64,000 bases of DNA from Sinorhizobium meliloti (GCF_035610345.1 NZ_CP141212.1:1183976-1247975); one strand, 5' to 3'; numbered from the stretch's first letter, positions 18,125-28,610 are shown. Numbers and translations: made by a program. The notes: generated by a model not told the origin, from the letters alone.

Positions 18125-19648
18125 ATGGTCGAATCTGAAGCGCAGGGACGTCTGCCCGGCATCCGCCCGGTCTCCGTTGTGGATATCGGCTCCAACTCCA
18201 TTCGTCTCGTCGTCTATGAAGGGCTGAGCCGTTCGCCGGCAATGCTTTTCAACGAGAAGGTGATGTGCGGCCTCGGCAAGGGCATAGATGCGACCGGCCG
18301 CATGGAGGAGGAAAGCGTGACGAGGGCGCTGAGGGCGCTGCACCGCTTTCGTGCACTCTCCGACCAGGCGCGCGCGACCGAGATGTATGTGATCGCGACC
18401 GCTGCGGCGCGGGAGGCCACCAACGGAGCGGCCTTCATCGAAAGGGCGGAAGCCATCCTCGGGCAAAGGGTGAAGATCCTGAGCGGGGAGGAGGAGGCCC
18501 ATTACTCGGCGATGGGCATCGTCAGCAGCTACTATGAGCCGGATGGCGTCGTCGGCGATCTCGGCGGCGGCTCGCTTGAGCTTGTCGATGTAGACGGCAA
18601 GCGGATCGGCAAGGGCATAACGCTGCCTCTGGGCGGCATCCGCCTCTTCGAACATTCGAGCGGCTCGCTCAGCAAGGCGCGGACCTGGGTACGCAAAGTC
18701 ATGAAAGACGCCGAGGTCCTGAAGAAGGGGACCGGACGCACGTTCTACGCCGTGGGCGGAACCTGGCGAGCCATCGCCAAGCTGCACATGGAGATGCACA
18801 ACTACCCGCTGCACATGATGCAGGGTTACGAGATCTCCTATGACGAGGCGCTGGCGATCCTTGCCGAAGTGATGGAGCCGAAGAATATCAAGCCCTCCGC
18901 CTATGCGACGATTTCCAAGAGCCGCCGGAGCCTGTTGCCCTTCGGTGCGGTGACGATGCACGAGGCAATCTCCATCATGAAGCCCGAGCGCATCTCGTTT
19001 TCCGCGCTCGGCGTCCGCGAAGGGTATCTCTTTTCGCTGCTTTCCAGTGAGGAACGCCAGCAGGACCCGCTGCTGACGGCTGCCAACGAACTCGCCATCC
19101 TTCGGGCCCGTTCGCCCGAGCATGCGCGAGAGCTCGCCGAATGGACCGGCCGCCTCGTGTCGTTCTTCGGCATCGAAGAAACGGAAGAGGAGAGGCGCTA
19201 CCGCCAGGCCGCCTGTCTGCTGGCGGATATCAGCTGGCGGGCGCATCCGGACTATCGCGGTCTGCAGGCGCTGAACATCATTGCGCACTCGGCGTTCACC
19301 GGCATCACGCATGCGGGACGGGCCTATATCGCGCTCGCGAATTACTACCGCTTCGAGGGGCTTAACGACGACGGCGCCACGAGCCCGCTCGCAGGCATCA
19401 CGACGCCGCGCCTGCTCGAGCTGGCGAAGCTCCTGGGCGGATTGTTGCGCGTCGCCTATCTCTTTTCGGCCTCCATGCCGGGTGTGGCGCGCCACCTCAC
19501 GCTCCGGCGATCTTCGAAGCCCGACATCGATCTCGAATTCGTCGTCCCGGCAGCCTATGCCGACTTCGAGGGCGAACGCCTCGACGGCCGGCTCCAGCAA
19601 CTCGGTAAGCTTACCGGCAAGAAGCTCGCCTTCTCCTTCGAGCGCTGA
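18125..19648 (+). CDS. ppx: Exopolyphosphatase (Ppx/GppA family)
   Basis: 507 residues. ASKHA-fold phosphatase that removes terminal phosphates from polyphosphate, or the pentaphosphate group of pppGpp in some members. Phosphate 1 motif VVDIGSNSIRLVVYEG near the start; DLGGGSLELV near residue 140; a C-terminal HD-like helical region (WRAHPDYRGLQAL, HAGRAYIALANYYRFEG). Directly follows ppk. Confidence 0.95.
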   Translation: MVESEAQGRLPGIRPVSVVDIGSNSIRLVVYEGLSRSPAMLFNEKVMCGLGKGIDATGRMEEESVTRALRALHRFRALSDQARATEMYVIATAAAREATNGAAFIERAEAILGQRVKILSGEEEAHYSAMGIVSSYYEPDGVVGDLGGGSLELVDVDGKRIGKGITLPLGGIRLFEHSSGSLSKARTWVRKVMKDAEVLKKGTGRTFYAVGGTWRAIAKLHMEMHNYPLHMMQGYEISYDEALAILAEVMEPKNIKPSAYATISKSRRSLLPFGAVTMHEAISIMKPERISFSALGVREGYLFSLLSSEERQQDPLLTAANELAILRARSPEHARELAEWTGRLVSFFGIEETEEERRYRQAACLLADISWRAHPDYRGLQALNIIAHSAFTGITHAGRAYIALANYYRFEGLNDDGATSPLAGITTPRLLELAKLLGGLLRVAYLFSASMPGVARHLTLRRSSKPDIDLEFVVPAAYADFEGERLDGRLQQLGKLTGKKLAFSFER

Positions 19649-19715
19649 ACCCTTTCCGGCTCGTTCCTGCCACAGCAGGGTGCCGCGCATCTGACGATGC
19701 GCGGCACTGCGCCAC

Positions 19716-21074
19716 TTATTCGGCCTTCAGGAATTCGCCGACTTCGAGCAACACGAATTCATTGTCGTCCGCCCTGTCGAGCGAACGCCCGGCGGAGAAT
19801 GGCAGGTTGTTGTCGTTGCCGACGATGATATGCGTTTCGTCCACGCGATCGACATTCTCGATGGTGACGAAGGGCATGTCGTAATAGCCCTCGCCGCCGC
19901 CCTGGCGCTTGCGGTTGTTCGGATCGGCGATTTTCAGCAGGTCGACATAGCCGATCTTGTGCACGGCCTTGCCGACGTTTTCGTCGCTCATGGCGATCTT
20001 GTAGACACGCTTCAGCTTCGATCCGACGGCGAAGCAATCCGGCTGCGGGTTCTTGGGATCCGCGCAGGCCTTGTCGACGGTGCCGGCGCCGTTGTCGCGC
20101 TCGATCACCAGCGCGGTCTTCTCGTCGAGCATGTTGAAGTCGCCGATTGCTTCGCCGCCTTCGGCGAGTGGATACAGCCAGCTGCGCCCGGTCCAGGCCT
20201 TGCTGCCGGCGTCAAGCTCGACGATCCGCAGCGCCGGCCGGCCCTCCGCCTCTTCCACCGACTCGCTGTCCGCCCAGATCGGGCCTTCGAGCAGTCCGTA
20301 GAGCTTCGCGCCGTCCTTCGAAAGTGCCAGCCCTTCGTAACCGCCGGAGCGCTTCAGGTTGAAGTCCGGTGCCTTCTTGGAGGGATCTCCCTGCAGCGTC
20401 AGTGCCGGATTGTCCGGCGAGAGCACGGGCTTGCCGTCGACAACGGTCGCGATGACATCGGTGAGCTTGCCGTCAAGGTCGAACTTCAGGATGTAGGGTC
20501 CGAATTCCTCACCGACCCAGAAGCCGTCGGCCACCGGCTGGATCGATTCGACGTCGAAGTCGCCGCCCGTGAGGTAGCGGGTGGCCGAGCCTTCCATGAC
20601 GATGGGGAAGGGCGCCTTGCGCTCTGGGTCGGACAGGAACAGGGTCTTCAACGCCTCGACCTTGCCGGCGTCCCAGTCGATCTTGAGGTGGTGGAGCATC
20701 AGCATTGCGTCGGTCGAGTTGAGCTTGTTGCCGAAGCCGTTGTCCGAAAGGCTCCAGAAAGTGCCGTCCTCCATCGCCTTGATGCCGGAGAAGCCCTGCA
20801 TCGGCTGGCCGTTGAAGGGAAGCGACAGACCGGTCGGGCGAACGCCATCCTTGCCCGCGACGCTGCCGAGTTCGGCGGCGCGCTTGCGGTCGGCGGTCGA
20901 GAACTTGCCCGAGGTCTTGAGGTACTCCGCGGCATCCGCCGGCGCGGCGATAATGGTGTTTGCGGGAAGGATCGCATGCGCCTCGAGCGTTGCAGGAAAG
21001 GCCTTTTCCTCGGCAAGCGCGGCGCTCGACGCCAGAAGGGTTAACGCCATGGCGGCAAGGATGGGTTTCGTCAT
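19716..21074 (-). CDS. Exported esterase-like activity of phytase family protein
   Basis: 452 residues from MTKPILAA, a Sec signal peptide ending SSAALAEE. The rest is a beta-propeller-like phytase/esterase-like domain (PF13449 type): GFSGIKAMEDGTFWSLSDNGFG, VGEEFGPYILKFDLDGKL, GGYEGLALSKDGAKLYGLLEGP, and a C-terminal DNNLPFSAGRSLDRADDNEFVLLE. The predicted location is the periplasm; the substrate (organic phosphate or another ester) is not deducible. The preceding gene (cyclase) is on the same strand 70 bases away. Confidence 0.85.
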   Translation of the reverse strand: MTKPILAAMALTLLASSAALAEEKAFPATLEAHAILPANTIIAAPADAAEYLKTSGKFSTADRKRAAELGSVAGKDGVRPTGLSLPFNGQPMQGFSGIKAMEDGTFWSLSDNGFGNKLNSTDAMLMLHHLKIDWDAGKVEALKTLFLSDPERKAPFPIVMEGSATRYLTGGDFDVESIQPVADGFWVGEEFGPYILKFDLDGKLTDVIATVVDGKPVLSPDNPALTLQGDPSKKAPDFNLKRSGGYEGLALSKDGAKLYGLLEGPIWADSESVEEAEGRPALRIVELDAGSKAWTGRSWLYPLAEGGEAIGDFNMLDEKTALVIERDNGAGTVDKACADPKNPQPDCFAVGSKLKRVYKIAMSDENVGKAVHKIGYVDLLKIADPNNRKRQGGGEGYYDMPFVTIENVDRVDETHIIVGNDNNLPFSAGRSLDRADDNEFVLLEVGEFLKAE

Positions 21075-21144
21075 AAGTTCACCTCGGGTTGGAGTGCAGG
21101 TGAACCCGATAGGCGGCTTCGATGACAGCTGTTTGAAGTTTGTC

Positions 21145-22236
21145 TTACAGCGAGGTGAATGCCCCGACGGACGGACTGCTAACGGGCTTCCCGTCTGGGT
21201 CCATGGCGCCGTCGCCGCTGAGCGGACCGGCCGTGAGCGACAGAACCGCGAGCTTCTGGCCACGACCTTTGACCTCATGCTCGCCGAGATCCTCGGCGCG
21301 CACGAAGACGGGCGGGCGCAAGCGCCGCAGCAGATCGGCTGAGATCAAGACCTGACGGTCGAGCGTTCGGCACAGGCCCTCCAGGCGTGCCGTCGTGTTC
21401 ACGGTGTCGCCGAAATAGGTGATCTTGTGTTTGTCGACGCCGATCTCCGCGGCAACGATCGTGCCGCCATGCAGAGCGGCACGCAGGCGCGGCACCTCGC
21501 CGTAGTCTTTTCGCCAGCGACGGGCGTCCGCTTCGATCTGCTCCAGAATTTCGAACACGCAGCGGATGCAGGCTGCATCCGCGACAGCGCGATCGTAAGG
21601 CCAGGTGATCACGGCAGCGTCGCCGACATAGTCGTCGATGGATCCGCCATAGCGCAGCACGGGATCAGCCATGGCTGCAAACAGCTTTCCCAAATATTCC
21701 TGCATGCGCAGGTCACCGAAGCGCTCGGCAAGCGATGTCGATCCGGCGAGATCGATGAAAAGAAACACGCGTTCCTCCTGCACCGGCTTGCGGTATCGCC
21801 CAGTCAGGAGGCTCAGGAAAATATCGCGGCCGAGCAATTCGCGCACCCTGAGCACGAATATGATCGGACCGGAGGTCGCGAGTGCGTACACCAGCACATT
21901 GAGCGATGGCAGCATCGCGTCCGTCCTGCTTTCACGCATGACGCCGGCGACGTGCAGAAGCAGCCCGGCGGCTGCATATCCGACGTTGACGAATATGAAG
22001 TAGACGGCGAGGGACGAGAGAAGAAACGCCGGCGTCGGCGATCCGTGGATCCTCCGGTAAAGGCGCCGGAAGATGATGTGCCGTTCAAAGGCGAGAATCG
22101 GCATGCACATGAAAAGCGCATAGGTTGCGCCGATCAGACCGCCGCCGCCGTAGACGACCCACGCATAGGCCATGCCGCTCCCGGCGACGACGAGCAGCAA
22201 CAGGATGATCTCGAGCGTGGAAAATCTCCAGCGCAT
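21145..22236 (-). CDS. Membrane-anchored class III adenylate/guanylate cyclase
   Basis: 363 residues from MRWRFSTLE. The N-terminal half has about six hydrophobic helices (IILLLLVVAGSGMAYAWVVY, FLLSSLAVYFIFVNVGYAA, and others). The C-terminal half is a class III catalytic domain: LFIDLAGSTSLAERFGD with the first metal Asp, GGSIDDYVGDAAVITW with the second, and the FGDTVNTTARLEGLCR block with the transition-state Asn/Arg region. It makes cAMP (or cGMP) in response to an unknown membrane cue; S. meliloti has many such cyclases. The upstream 40 in-frame codons lack a signal or domain and were excluded. Confidence 0.88.
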   Translation of the reverse strand: MRWRFSTLEIILLLLVVAGSGMAYAWVVYGGGGLIGATYALFMCMPILAFERHIIFRRLYRRIHGSPTPAFLLSSLAVYFIFVNVGYAAAGLLLHVAGVMRESRTDAMLPSLNVLVYALATSGPIIFVLRVRELLGRDIFLSLLTGRYRKPVQEERVFLFIDLAGSTSLAERFGDLRMQEYLGKLFAAMADPVLRYGGSIDDYVGDAAVITWPYDRAVADAACIRCVFEILEQIEADARRWRKDYGEVPRLRAALHGGTIVAAEIGVDKHKITYFGDTVNTTARLEGLCRTLDRQVLISADLLRRLRPPVFVRAEDLGEHEVKGRGQKLAVLSLTAGPLSGDGAMDPDGKPVSSPSVGAFTSL

Positions 22237-22481
22237 GTGACAGCCTCGAAAACGAGAATATACAGCGCCGCACGTGTTATCAGGCACGCAAAGGTCGCTG
22301 GAGAAAATGGAATTGCTACATGTTTTGTCCTCAAAGGACACATGCAGTTGAAGCATGCGGGGCCGGCGGTCCCGCTCGGCATGTAGAAACGGCTGATCGG
22401 CGCCGTTTTGCGGCGAGCAGCCGTCGAAACGACTCGGCTAAGCTCAGATTCGGGCGGAAAATTGTCGTCGAGCGGCGGTCT

Positions 22482-23633
22482 TCAACCGCCGATTTCCACC
22501 GCCTCGACCTTTTTGTCGACAAAGCGCAATGCCACCTCGCCATTGATGAGTTTCAGCGCCGTCATGCCGAAGAGCTCACGCCGCCAGCCTTTGAGGGCGG
22601 CGACGTCGGCGTCTTCGCCCTCTGCTGCGATCCTGTCGAGATCGTCGCTGTTGGCGATGATCTTGGCCGCGACTCCCTCCTTTTCGGAGATGAGTTTCAG
22701 CAGCACCTTGAGCAGCTCGCTCGCTGCCGCAGCGCCTTCGGGTGCGTGGTTCTGGCGCGGCAGACGAGGCAGCTCGCCCCTCGGGATCGCCAAGGCTTCG
22801 CCGACGGCCTCGATAAGGGCCGTCCCCGCGCTCGAGCGTTCCCAGCCCTTGGGAATGGTCCTGAGGCGTCCGAGCGCCTCGGCATCCTTCGGCTGCTGCT
22901 GCGCGATCTCATAGATCGCATCATCCTTGATAATTCGCCCGCGCGGCACGTTGCGGGCCCGCGCCTCGCGTTCGCGCCACGCCGCCACCTTCTGCAGGAC
23001 GGCGAGCTCGATGGGCTTCTTCACCCGCATCTTCAGCCGCTGCCAGGCATTGTCGGGGTGGAGGTCGTAGGTTTCCCGGCTTTCGAGGATCGCCATTTCC
23101 TCCGCAAGCCAGGAGGAGCGTCCCTCGCGATCCAGTTCCTTGGTGAGGTACTGGTAGATATCCCTCAGATGCGTCACGTCCGCCAGCGCATAGTCGAGCT
23201 GCTTGTCGGTGAGCGGTCTGCGGCTCCAATCGGTGAAACGAGACGACTTGTCGATCTGCTCGTTCTTGATGCGGTTGACGAGTTGATCATAGGAAACGCT
23301 GTCACCGAAGCCGCAAACCATCGCGGCCACCTGCGTATCGAAGATCGGATGAGGAATGAGGTTTCCGAGATGATGGACGATCTCGATGTCCTGCCTGGCG
23401 GCGTGGAACACCTTCACGACATCCGGGTTGCTCATGAGCGCGAAGAACGGGGCGAGGTCGATGCCGGGTGCCATCGGATCGACGATCACTGCCATATCCG
23501 GGCTTGCCATCTGGATGAGGCACAGCACCGGCCAGAACGTGGTTTCGCGCAGGAACTCCGTATCGATCGTAATATAGCTTGAACGGGCCAGCTCTTGGCA
23601 GGCAGCCTCAAGATCTGCTGTCGTTTGAATCAT
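22482..23633 (-). CDS. rnd: Ribonuclease D
   Basis: 383 residues. 3'-5' exoribonuclease of tRNA maturation, DEDDy type: ITIDTEFLRE (first Asp and Glu), VFHAARQDIEIVHHL (Asp), and YALADVTHLRDIYQYL (Tyr and Asp). One or two helical HRDC domains follow (VAAWREREARARNVPRGRIIKDD). Full length for the family. Apparently monocistronic, with 245 bases of spacer before the cyclase gene. Confidence 0.95.
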   Translation of the reverse strand: MIQTTADLEAACQELARSSYITIDTEFLRETTFWPVLCLIQMASPDMAVIVDPMAPGIDLAPFFALMSNPDVVKVFHAARQDIEIVHHLGNLIPHPIFDTQVAAMVCGFGDSVSYDQLVNRIKNEQIDKSSRFTDWSRRPLTDKQLDYALADVTHLRDIYQYLTKELDREGRSSWLAEEMAILESRETYDLHPDNAWQRLKMRVKKPIELAVLQKVAAWREREARARNVPRGRIIKDDAIYEIAQQQPKDAEALGRLRTIPKGWERSSAGTALIEAVGEALAIPRGELPRLPRQNHAPEGAAAASELLKVLLKLISEKEGVAAKIIANSDDLDRIAAEGEDADVAALKGWRRELFGMTALKLINGEVALRFVDKKVEAVEIGG

Positions 23634-23714
23634 CGGGCTTTAATCACTGTGGCAAAAATGCGGCTTTGAGTTTCCCCGTGTACCGTTTCACGGCACCTGT
23701 CACAATGGAAATTG

Positions 23715-25151
23715 TCAGGCGACCCGGAAATAAGCCGACATCCCGGTCTTTTGATGTTCGATGATATGGCAATGGAACACCCAGTCGCCGGGATTGTCCG
23801 CGACCAGTGCGAGCTGCGCCTGCTCGTCCGGCAAGAGCAGGATCGTGTCGGTCGGCGGCGGCAACAGGCTCCGCTTGTTCGAAGCGAGAACGCGGAAGCT
23901 CAGCCCATGCAGATGGATCGGATGGGCATGCGGCGTGCGGTTGGCGATCTCCAGGACATAGCTTTTCCCGAATTTGAGTTCATCGATCGGGGCGACCGGA
24001 TCGGGCGTGTCACCGGGCCAAGGTACCTTGTTGATCGCCCAGAAAGTATAGCCGAGCGAGCCGCAGATCGAGGGGGCCGGCTCGTGCTCGGCCGTTGCAG
24101 TCAGTTCGATCGGGATGCGCCTGGCGGTGGAAATGTCGGCTTCGGCAATGAGGTTTGCGGGCAGGGGTGCGACATCCCGGAGGTCCCGCTTCAGCGAAGT
24201 GCCGACTGCCCGGAAGGCTGCGATCGTCCAGGGGCTGGAGCCGCGAAAATTGCCAAGCCTTGCCCGTTGGCCCTCGCTTTGCGGCATGCGAAGCGCAAGG
24301 TCGGCGCGCTGGCCGGGGCCGAGGTCGAGCCGGTCGAGCGCGAAGGGGATTTCGACCGGGTTGCCGTCGAGCGCGATCACCCGGGCCTCAGCGCCTTCGA
24401 GCCCGATCGTGTAGATGCGCGTGACGTCGGTTGCGGCGATCCTCACGCGGACGAGCCCGCCGGCGGGAACGTCGTAGACCGGCTCGCGCTGCCAGTTCGC
24501 GGTTCTCACCGTTCCATAGGTTCCGCCGCGCGCCGCATCCCGCGGTTTGAAAGGGGCGATGAACTCGCCGCCGGCGCCGAGCCGCCAGTCCCTGAGGTTG
24601 AGAACGATCTCGGAATCGAAGATCGGATCCTCCGGGTTCTCGACGACGATCACGCCGGTCAGGCCGCTCCCCATCTGCATCAGCGTATTGCAGTGCGGGT
24701 GGTACCAGAAGGTGCCGGCGTCCGGCGGTGTGAAGAGATAGTCGAATCCGTCGCCGGGATAGACATAGGGCTGCGTCATTTCCGGCACGCCGTCCATCGC
24801 ATTGGCGATCCTCAGGCCATGCCAATGAACGGTTGTCGGTTCGTCGAGACGGTTGACCAGTCTCGCCGCGAAGGGTTCGCCCTTGCGCATCCTCAAGACG
24901 GGCGGCATGGCGGCGCTTGCCGGGTTGCCGGGATCATGCAGGATGACCCGGGGATCATGCAGGATGACCCGGGGATCATAGGTCATGACCCGGGGCGTGA
25001 TGCCGCCGGCCGCTATCTGTGCCTCGGTGAACCGCGCCGTCAGGATCTGCGGATCGGGCGCTGCGCCCGCCCGCGCGGCAAGGCCGGCGCCGAGCACGAA
25101 GGCGCCGCCAAGTGCGGCTGAACCCTGGAGAAACATTCGGCGATTGAGCAT
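23715..25151 (-). CDS. Multicopper oxidase (laccase/CueO-like), Tat-exported
   Basis: 478 residues starting MLNRRMFLQGSAAL, a twin-arginine-type signal. All four copper-binding blocks are readable: HWHGLR, WYHPHCNTLMQMG, HPIHLHG and HCHIIEHQKTGM, giving type 1, 2 and 3 copper sites; the axial residue is Met. The enzyme would oxidise Cu(I), Fe(II) or phenolics with O2 in the periplasm. Just after the signal, residues about 58-75 hold a duplicated RVILHDP unit encoded by a 21-base tandem repeat. The frame extends 12 codons upstream to 25187, but the Tat start is preferred. Confidence 0.92.
   Translation of the reverse strand: MLNRRMFLQGSAALGGAFVLGAGLAARAGAAPDPQILTARFTEAQIAAGGITPRVMTYDPRVILHDPRVILHDPGNPASAAMPPVLRMRKGEPFAARLVNRLDEPTTVHWHGLRIANAMDGVPEMTQPYVYPGDGFDYLFTPPDAGTFWYHPHCNTLMQMGSGLTGVIVVENPEDPIFDSEIVLNLRDWRLGAGGEFIAPFKPRDAARGGTYGTVRTANWQREPVYDVPAGGLVRVRIAATDVTRIYTIGLEGAEARVIALDGNPVEIPFALDRLDLGPGQRADLALRMPQSEGQRARLGNFRGSSPWTIAAFRAVGTSLKRDLRDVAPLPANLIAEADISTARRIPIELTATAEHEPAPSICGSLGYTFWAINKVPWPGDTPDPVAPIDELKFGKSYVLEIANRTPHAHPIHLHGLSFRVLASNKRSLLPPPTDTILLLPDEQAQLALVADNPGDWVFHCHIIEHQKTGMSAYFRVA
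24928..24988. repeat. 21-base in-frame tandem repeat inside the multicopper oxidase gene
   Basis: Two full units of CCGGGGATCATGCAGGATGAC plus degenerate flanking units (GGGATCATAGGTCATGACCC) lie head to tail. Each full unit encodes seven residues (RVILHDP), so unit gain or loss would keep the frame. Confidence 0.85.
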
Positions 25152-25284
25152 CTGTATCTTGCTTGTCTGTTCCGGAAGAAGGGGCAAAGCCGATCGGCCT
25201 CCGAAAAATGATCCGGCCCGTTATTAAACCTGATTTTCACTTTCAGCAATTCGGCAGCCCACGCCTCGTTGCCACCCTGTTGGA

Positions 25285-26520
25285 TCAAGGCTCTTTCCGC
25301 GTCTGGCCGCCCGCAAGCTTGTTGAAGAAGGACGATGTGCGCAGAAGGCTGCGAAACGGCATCGACCTTTCCTCGGCTGGAACGGGTTTGCGCGCAGTCA
25401 TGCGCCTGATCGTATAGGCCATGAAGAGCGCCAGGATTGCTGCCGTATACATGAAGAGCACCGGCGGTTCGAAGATCTCGAGCAGGAAGGATGCGAGGAG
25501 CGGCCCGATGATGGCTCCGAGCGACCAGAAGAAGAGCATCCCGGCGGAAACCAGCGCATGCTGGCCTTCGGCCGCATGGTCGTTGGCATGCGCGGAGCAG
25601 AGCGAGAAGAGCGGCATCGCGAATGCGCCGAAGGCGAAGATGCCGGCGAAGTTCAACCACTCGTCGTTCCCGGCGACGAAGGCGAGGAAGAGCCCCGCAA
25701 GAAGGGAGCCGAAGGTGGCGATCAGGATGATCAGCCTGCGGTCGATCCGGTCGGAGTAATATCCCAGCGGATATTGAAGCACGACGCCGCCGATGATGCC
25801 GGCGCTCATGAAGGTCGCGATCGCCGTCACCGAAAGGCCGATCTCCTGCGCATAGATGGGGCCGAGCGAGCGGAACGCGGCATTGGTGAGGCCGACGACA
25901 ATGCAGCCGATGGTGGCCAGCGGCGAGATGTTCCAGAGCGCCTTCACGTCGAAGCGTATCGCTTCCGGTGCAACCGGGCTCGACCGGTCGGCAAAGGAGA
26001 TCGGCACGAGCGAAAGCGTCAGCGCCATCGAGATGATGGCGAAAAGCTCGAAGCCGCCGATTCCGATGCCGGGAATTGCATATTGTGCAGCCGTCACCGA
26101 GCCGAGATCGACGAGGCGATAGATCGATAGGGTGCGCGCGCGGTTGCCGTTGGTGACGCTGGCATTCAACCAGCTCTCGACCGTAGCGAAGAGGCTCGCG
26201 AAGCAGATGCCGGCGACGAGCCGCATCAGGAACCAGAACCACGGATCGATGACCAGCACCATGGCGATCGCAGCGGCGGAGGCGATGGCTGCCATCGCCG
26301 AAAAGGTGCGGATATGGCCGATCGCCCTCAGAATGCGGGTGACGTAGACGCAGCCGATTGCAAAGCCGACATTGTAGCCGGCGCCGATTACGCCGATCAG
26401 CGAGGTCGAGAAGCCTTCTTCGAGCGCTCTCAAGGAGATGAACGTGCCCTGCAACCCGTTGCCGCCGATCAGAATGCCTGCGGTGACGAGCAGCGGGATG
26501 AGCGGGCGAATCTGGGACAT
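25285..26520 (-). CDS. MFS transporter (YcaD-like)
   Basis: 411 residues with 12 predicted membrane helices and the major-facilitator loop motif in degenerate form between TM2 and TM3 (CVYVTRILRAIGHIRTFS) and again after TM8 (PLGYYSDRIDRRLIIL). The general style (ATVESWLNASV...NRARTLSIYRLVDLG) matches the YcaD/MFS-TsgA-like group often annotated only as MFS transporter. Substrate unknown. Divergent from aspS. Confidence 0.85.
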   Translation of the reverse strand: MSQIRPLIPLLVTAGILIGGNGLQGTFISLRALEEGFSTSLIGVIGAGYNVGFAIGCVYVTRILRAIGHIRTFSAMAAIASAAAIAMVLVIDPWFWFLMRLVAGICFASLFATVESWLNASVTNGNRARTLSIYRLVDLGSVTAAQYAIPGIGIGGFELFAIISMALTLSLVPISFADRSSPVAPEAIRFDVKALWNISPLATIGCIVVGLTNAAFRSLGPIYAQEIGLSVTAIATFMSAGIIGGVVLQYPLGYYSDRIDRRLIILIATFGSLLAGLFLAFVAGNDEWLNFAGIFAFGAFAMPLFSLCSAHANDHAAEGQHALVSAGMLFFWSLGAIIGPLLASFLLEIFEPPVLFMYTAAILALFMAYTIRRMTARKPVPAEERSMPFRSLLRTSSFFNKLAGGQTRKEP

Positions 26521-26822
26521 GGAACAGAAGGGATCCGATTGCGGCCGCGACTCGCGCGATACGCGACCCTTGCCCCTGTTTAACCGTGGCTGACGCGCGG
26601 GAACAGTAGCAATTTGTGACCACTCGTGTCCAAATTTGCACGCTACCCCTTGCGGCAGTGGTCGACGCGGGCAACTTGTACGACCAGGCCAGCGCTCCTG
26701 CCGCCGGCGCGCCGCGGCCTTGACAAAACCGGCGCATCATGCGCTTTTCCGCCCAACTTTGACCTGCCGCCCTGCGCCGTTCTGCGAGCTGCGCGGCCTT
26801 TAAGCAATTCCGGGACTATACG
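26521..26822. promoter_or_regulatory. Divergent promoter region between the MFS gene and aspS
   Basis: 302 bases without a convincing gene. A CTTGACA hexamer at 26719-26725 is a candidate -35 for aspS, but no good -10 sits at 17 bases; CTTTTC is at 19. Nothing else recognised. Confidence 0.35.
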
Positions 26823-28610
26823 ATGCACCGTTACCGCAGCCACACCTGTGCCGCCCTCCGCAAGTCGGATGTCGGCTCCACCGTTCGCCTTTCCGGCTGG
26901 GTTCACCGCGTCCGCGATCACGGCGGTGTGCTCTTCATCGACCTGCGCGACCATTATGGCATGACCCAGGTCGTCGCCGATCCGGATTCGCCGGCCTTCA
27001 AGACCGCCGAGACCGTGCGCGGCGAATGGGTCATTCGCGTCGACGGTGCCGTTAAGGCGCGCACCGACGATACGGTCAACAAGAACATGCCCACCGGCGA
27101 GGTCGAACTCTATGCCCGCGAGATCGAGGTCCTCTCGGCCGCCAAGGAACTGCCGCTGCCGGTGTTCGGCGAGCCGGACTATCCGGAAGACGTGCGCCTG
27201 AAATACCGCTTCCTGGATCTCCGCCGCGAGACGCTGCACAAGAACATCGTCAGGCGCACCGAGATCATCGCTGCCATGCGCCGGCGGATGGGCGACATCG
27301 GCTTCACCGAATATACGACGCCGATCCTGACGGCCTCGTCGCCGGAAGGTGCGCGTGACTTCCTGGTGCCGAGCCGCATCCACCCCGGCAACTTCTATGC
27401 GCTGCCGCAGGCGCCGCAGCAGTACAAGCAGCTTCTGATGGTCGCCGGCTTCGACCGTTACTTTCAGATCGCGCCCTGTTTCCGCGACGAGGATCCGCGC
27501 GCCGACCGGCTGCCCGGCGAGTTCTACCAGCTCGACCTCGAAATGAGCTTCGTCGAGCAGGAAGACGTCTGGGACGCCATGGAGCCGATGATCCGGGCGA
27601 TCTTCTCGGACTTTGCCGGCGGCAAGCCGGTGACCGACAAGTTCCCGCGCATTCCCTACGACACGGCGATCCGCAAATACGGTTCCGACAAGCCGGATCT
27701 GCGCAACCCTATCGAGATGCAGGAAGTCACGCAGCATTTCGCCGGATCCGGCTTCAAGGTCTTCGCCAACATGATCGCCTCCAATCCGAAGGTGGAGATC
27801 TGGGCCATTCCCGCCAAGACCGGCGGCTCCCGCGCATTCTGCGATCGTATGAACGCCTGGGCCCAGAGCCAGGGTCAGCCGGGTCTCGGCTACATCTTCT
27901 GGCGCAAGGAGGGCGAGAAGCTCGAAGGCGCCGGTCCGCTGGCCAAGAATATCGGCGAGGAACGAACCGACGCGATCCGCACGCAGCTCGGCCTCGAAGA
28001 TGGCGACGCCTGCTTCTTCGTGGCCGGCGAGCCGGCGAAGTTCTACAAATTCGCCGGCGAGGCTCGCACCAGGGCCGGCGAGGAACTGAACCTCGTCGAC
28101 CGCGATCGCTACGAGCTGTGCTGGATCGTGGACTTCCCGTTCTATGAATGGAACGAGGAGGAAAAGCGTGTCGACTTCGCCCACAACCCCTTCTCGATGC
28201 CGCAGGGCGGTCTGACCGCGCTTTCGAGCGACGATCTCCTGTCGATCAAGGCGTTCCAGTACGACATGGTCTGCAACGGCTTCGAGATCGCCTCGGGCTC
28301 GATCCGTAACCAGTCGCCGGAACTGATGGTCAAGGCTTTCGAGAATGTGGGGCTGAGCCAGGCCGACGTCGAAGAGCGGTTCGGCGGTCTCTACCGTGCG
28401 TTCCAGTACGGTGCCCCGCCGCATGGCGGCATGGCCTTCGGCATCGACCGCATCGTCATGCTGCTCGTCGGCGCCAAGAACCTGCGCGAGATTTCGCTGT
28501 TCCCCATGAACCAGCAGGCCCAGGATCTGCTGATGGGCGCGCCTTCTCAGGCGACGCCTGCGCAACTCAGGGAACTCTCGATCCGACCGATCCCGCAGAA
28601 GAAGGATTGA
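26823..28610 (+). CDS. aspS: Aspartyl-tRNA synthetase
   Basis: 595 residues, bacterial-type class IIb enzyme: N-terminal OB anticodon-binding domain ([13 protein letters not shown]), class II motif 2 ([10 protein letters not shown]), the bacterial GAD insertion domain, and motif 3 ([12 protein letters not shown]). Charges tRNA-Asp in the cytosol. His33 in RDHGG occupies the position that is His in non-discriminating AspRS of Pseudomonas and Leu in the discriminating E. coli enzyme, so mischarging of tRNA-Asn followed by GatCAB amidation is possible. A terminator follows. Confidence 0.97.
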   Translation: MHRYRSHTCAALRKSDVGSTVRLSGWVHRVRDHGGVLFIDLRDHYGMTQVVADPDSPAFKTAETVRGEWVIRVDGAVKARTDDTVNKNMPTGEVELYAREIEVLSAAKELPLPVFGEPDYPEDVRLKYRFLDLRRETLHKNIVRRTEIIAAMRRRMGDIGFTEYTTPILTASSPEGARDFLVPSRIHPGNFYALPQAPQQYKQLLMVAGFDRYFQIAPCFRDEDPRADRLPGEFYQLDLEMSFVEQEDVWDAMEPMIRAIFSDFAGGKPVTDKFPRIPYDTAIRKYGSDKPDLRNPIEMQEVTQHFAGSGFKVFANMIASNPKVEIWAIPAKTGGSRAFCDRMNAWAQSQGQPGLGYIFWRKEGEKLEGAGPLAKNIGEERTDAIRTQLGLEDGDACFFVAGEPAKFYKFAGEARTRAGEELNLVDRDRYELCWIVDFPFYEWNEEEKRVDFAHNPFSMPQGGLTALSSDDLLSIKAFQYDMVCNGFEIASGSIRNQSPELMVKAFENVGLSQADVEERFGGLYRAFQYGAPPHGGMAFGIDRIVMLLVGAKNLREISLFPMNQQAQDLLMGAPSQATPAQLRELSIRPIPQKKD

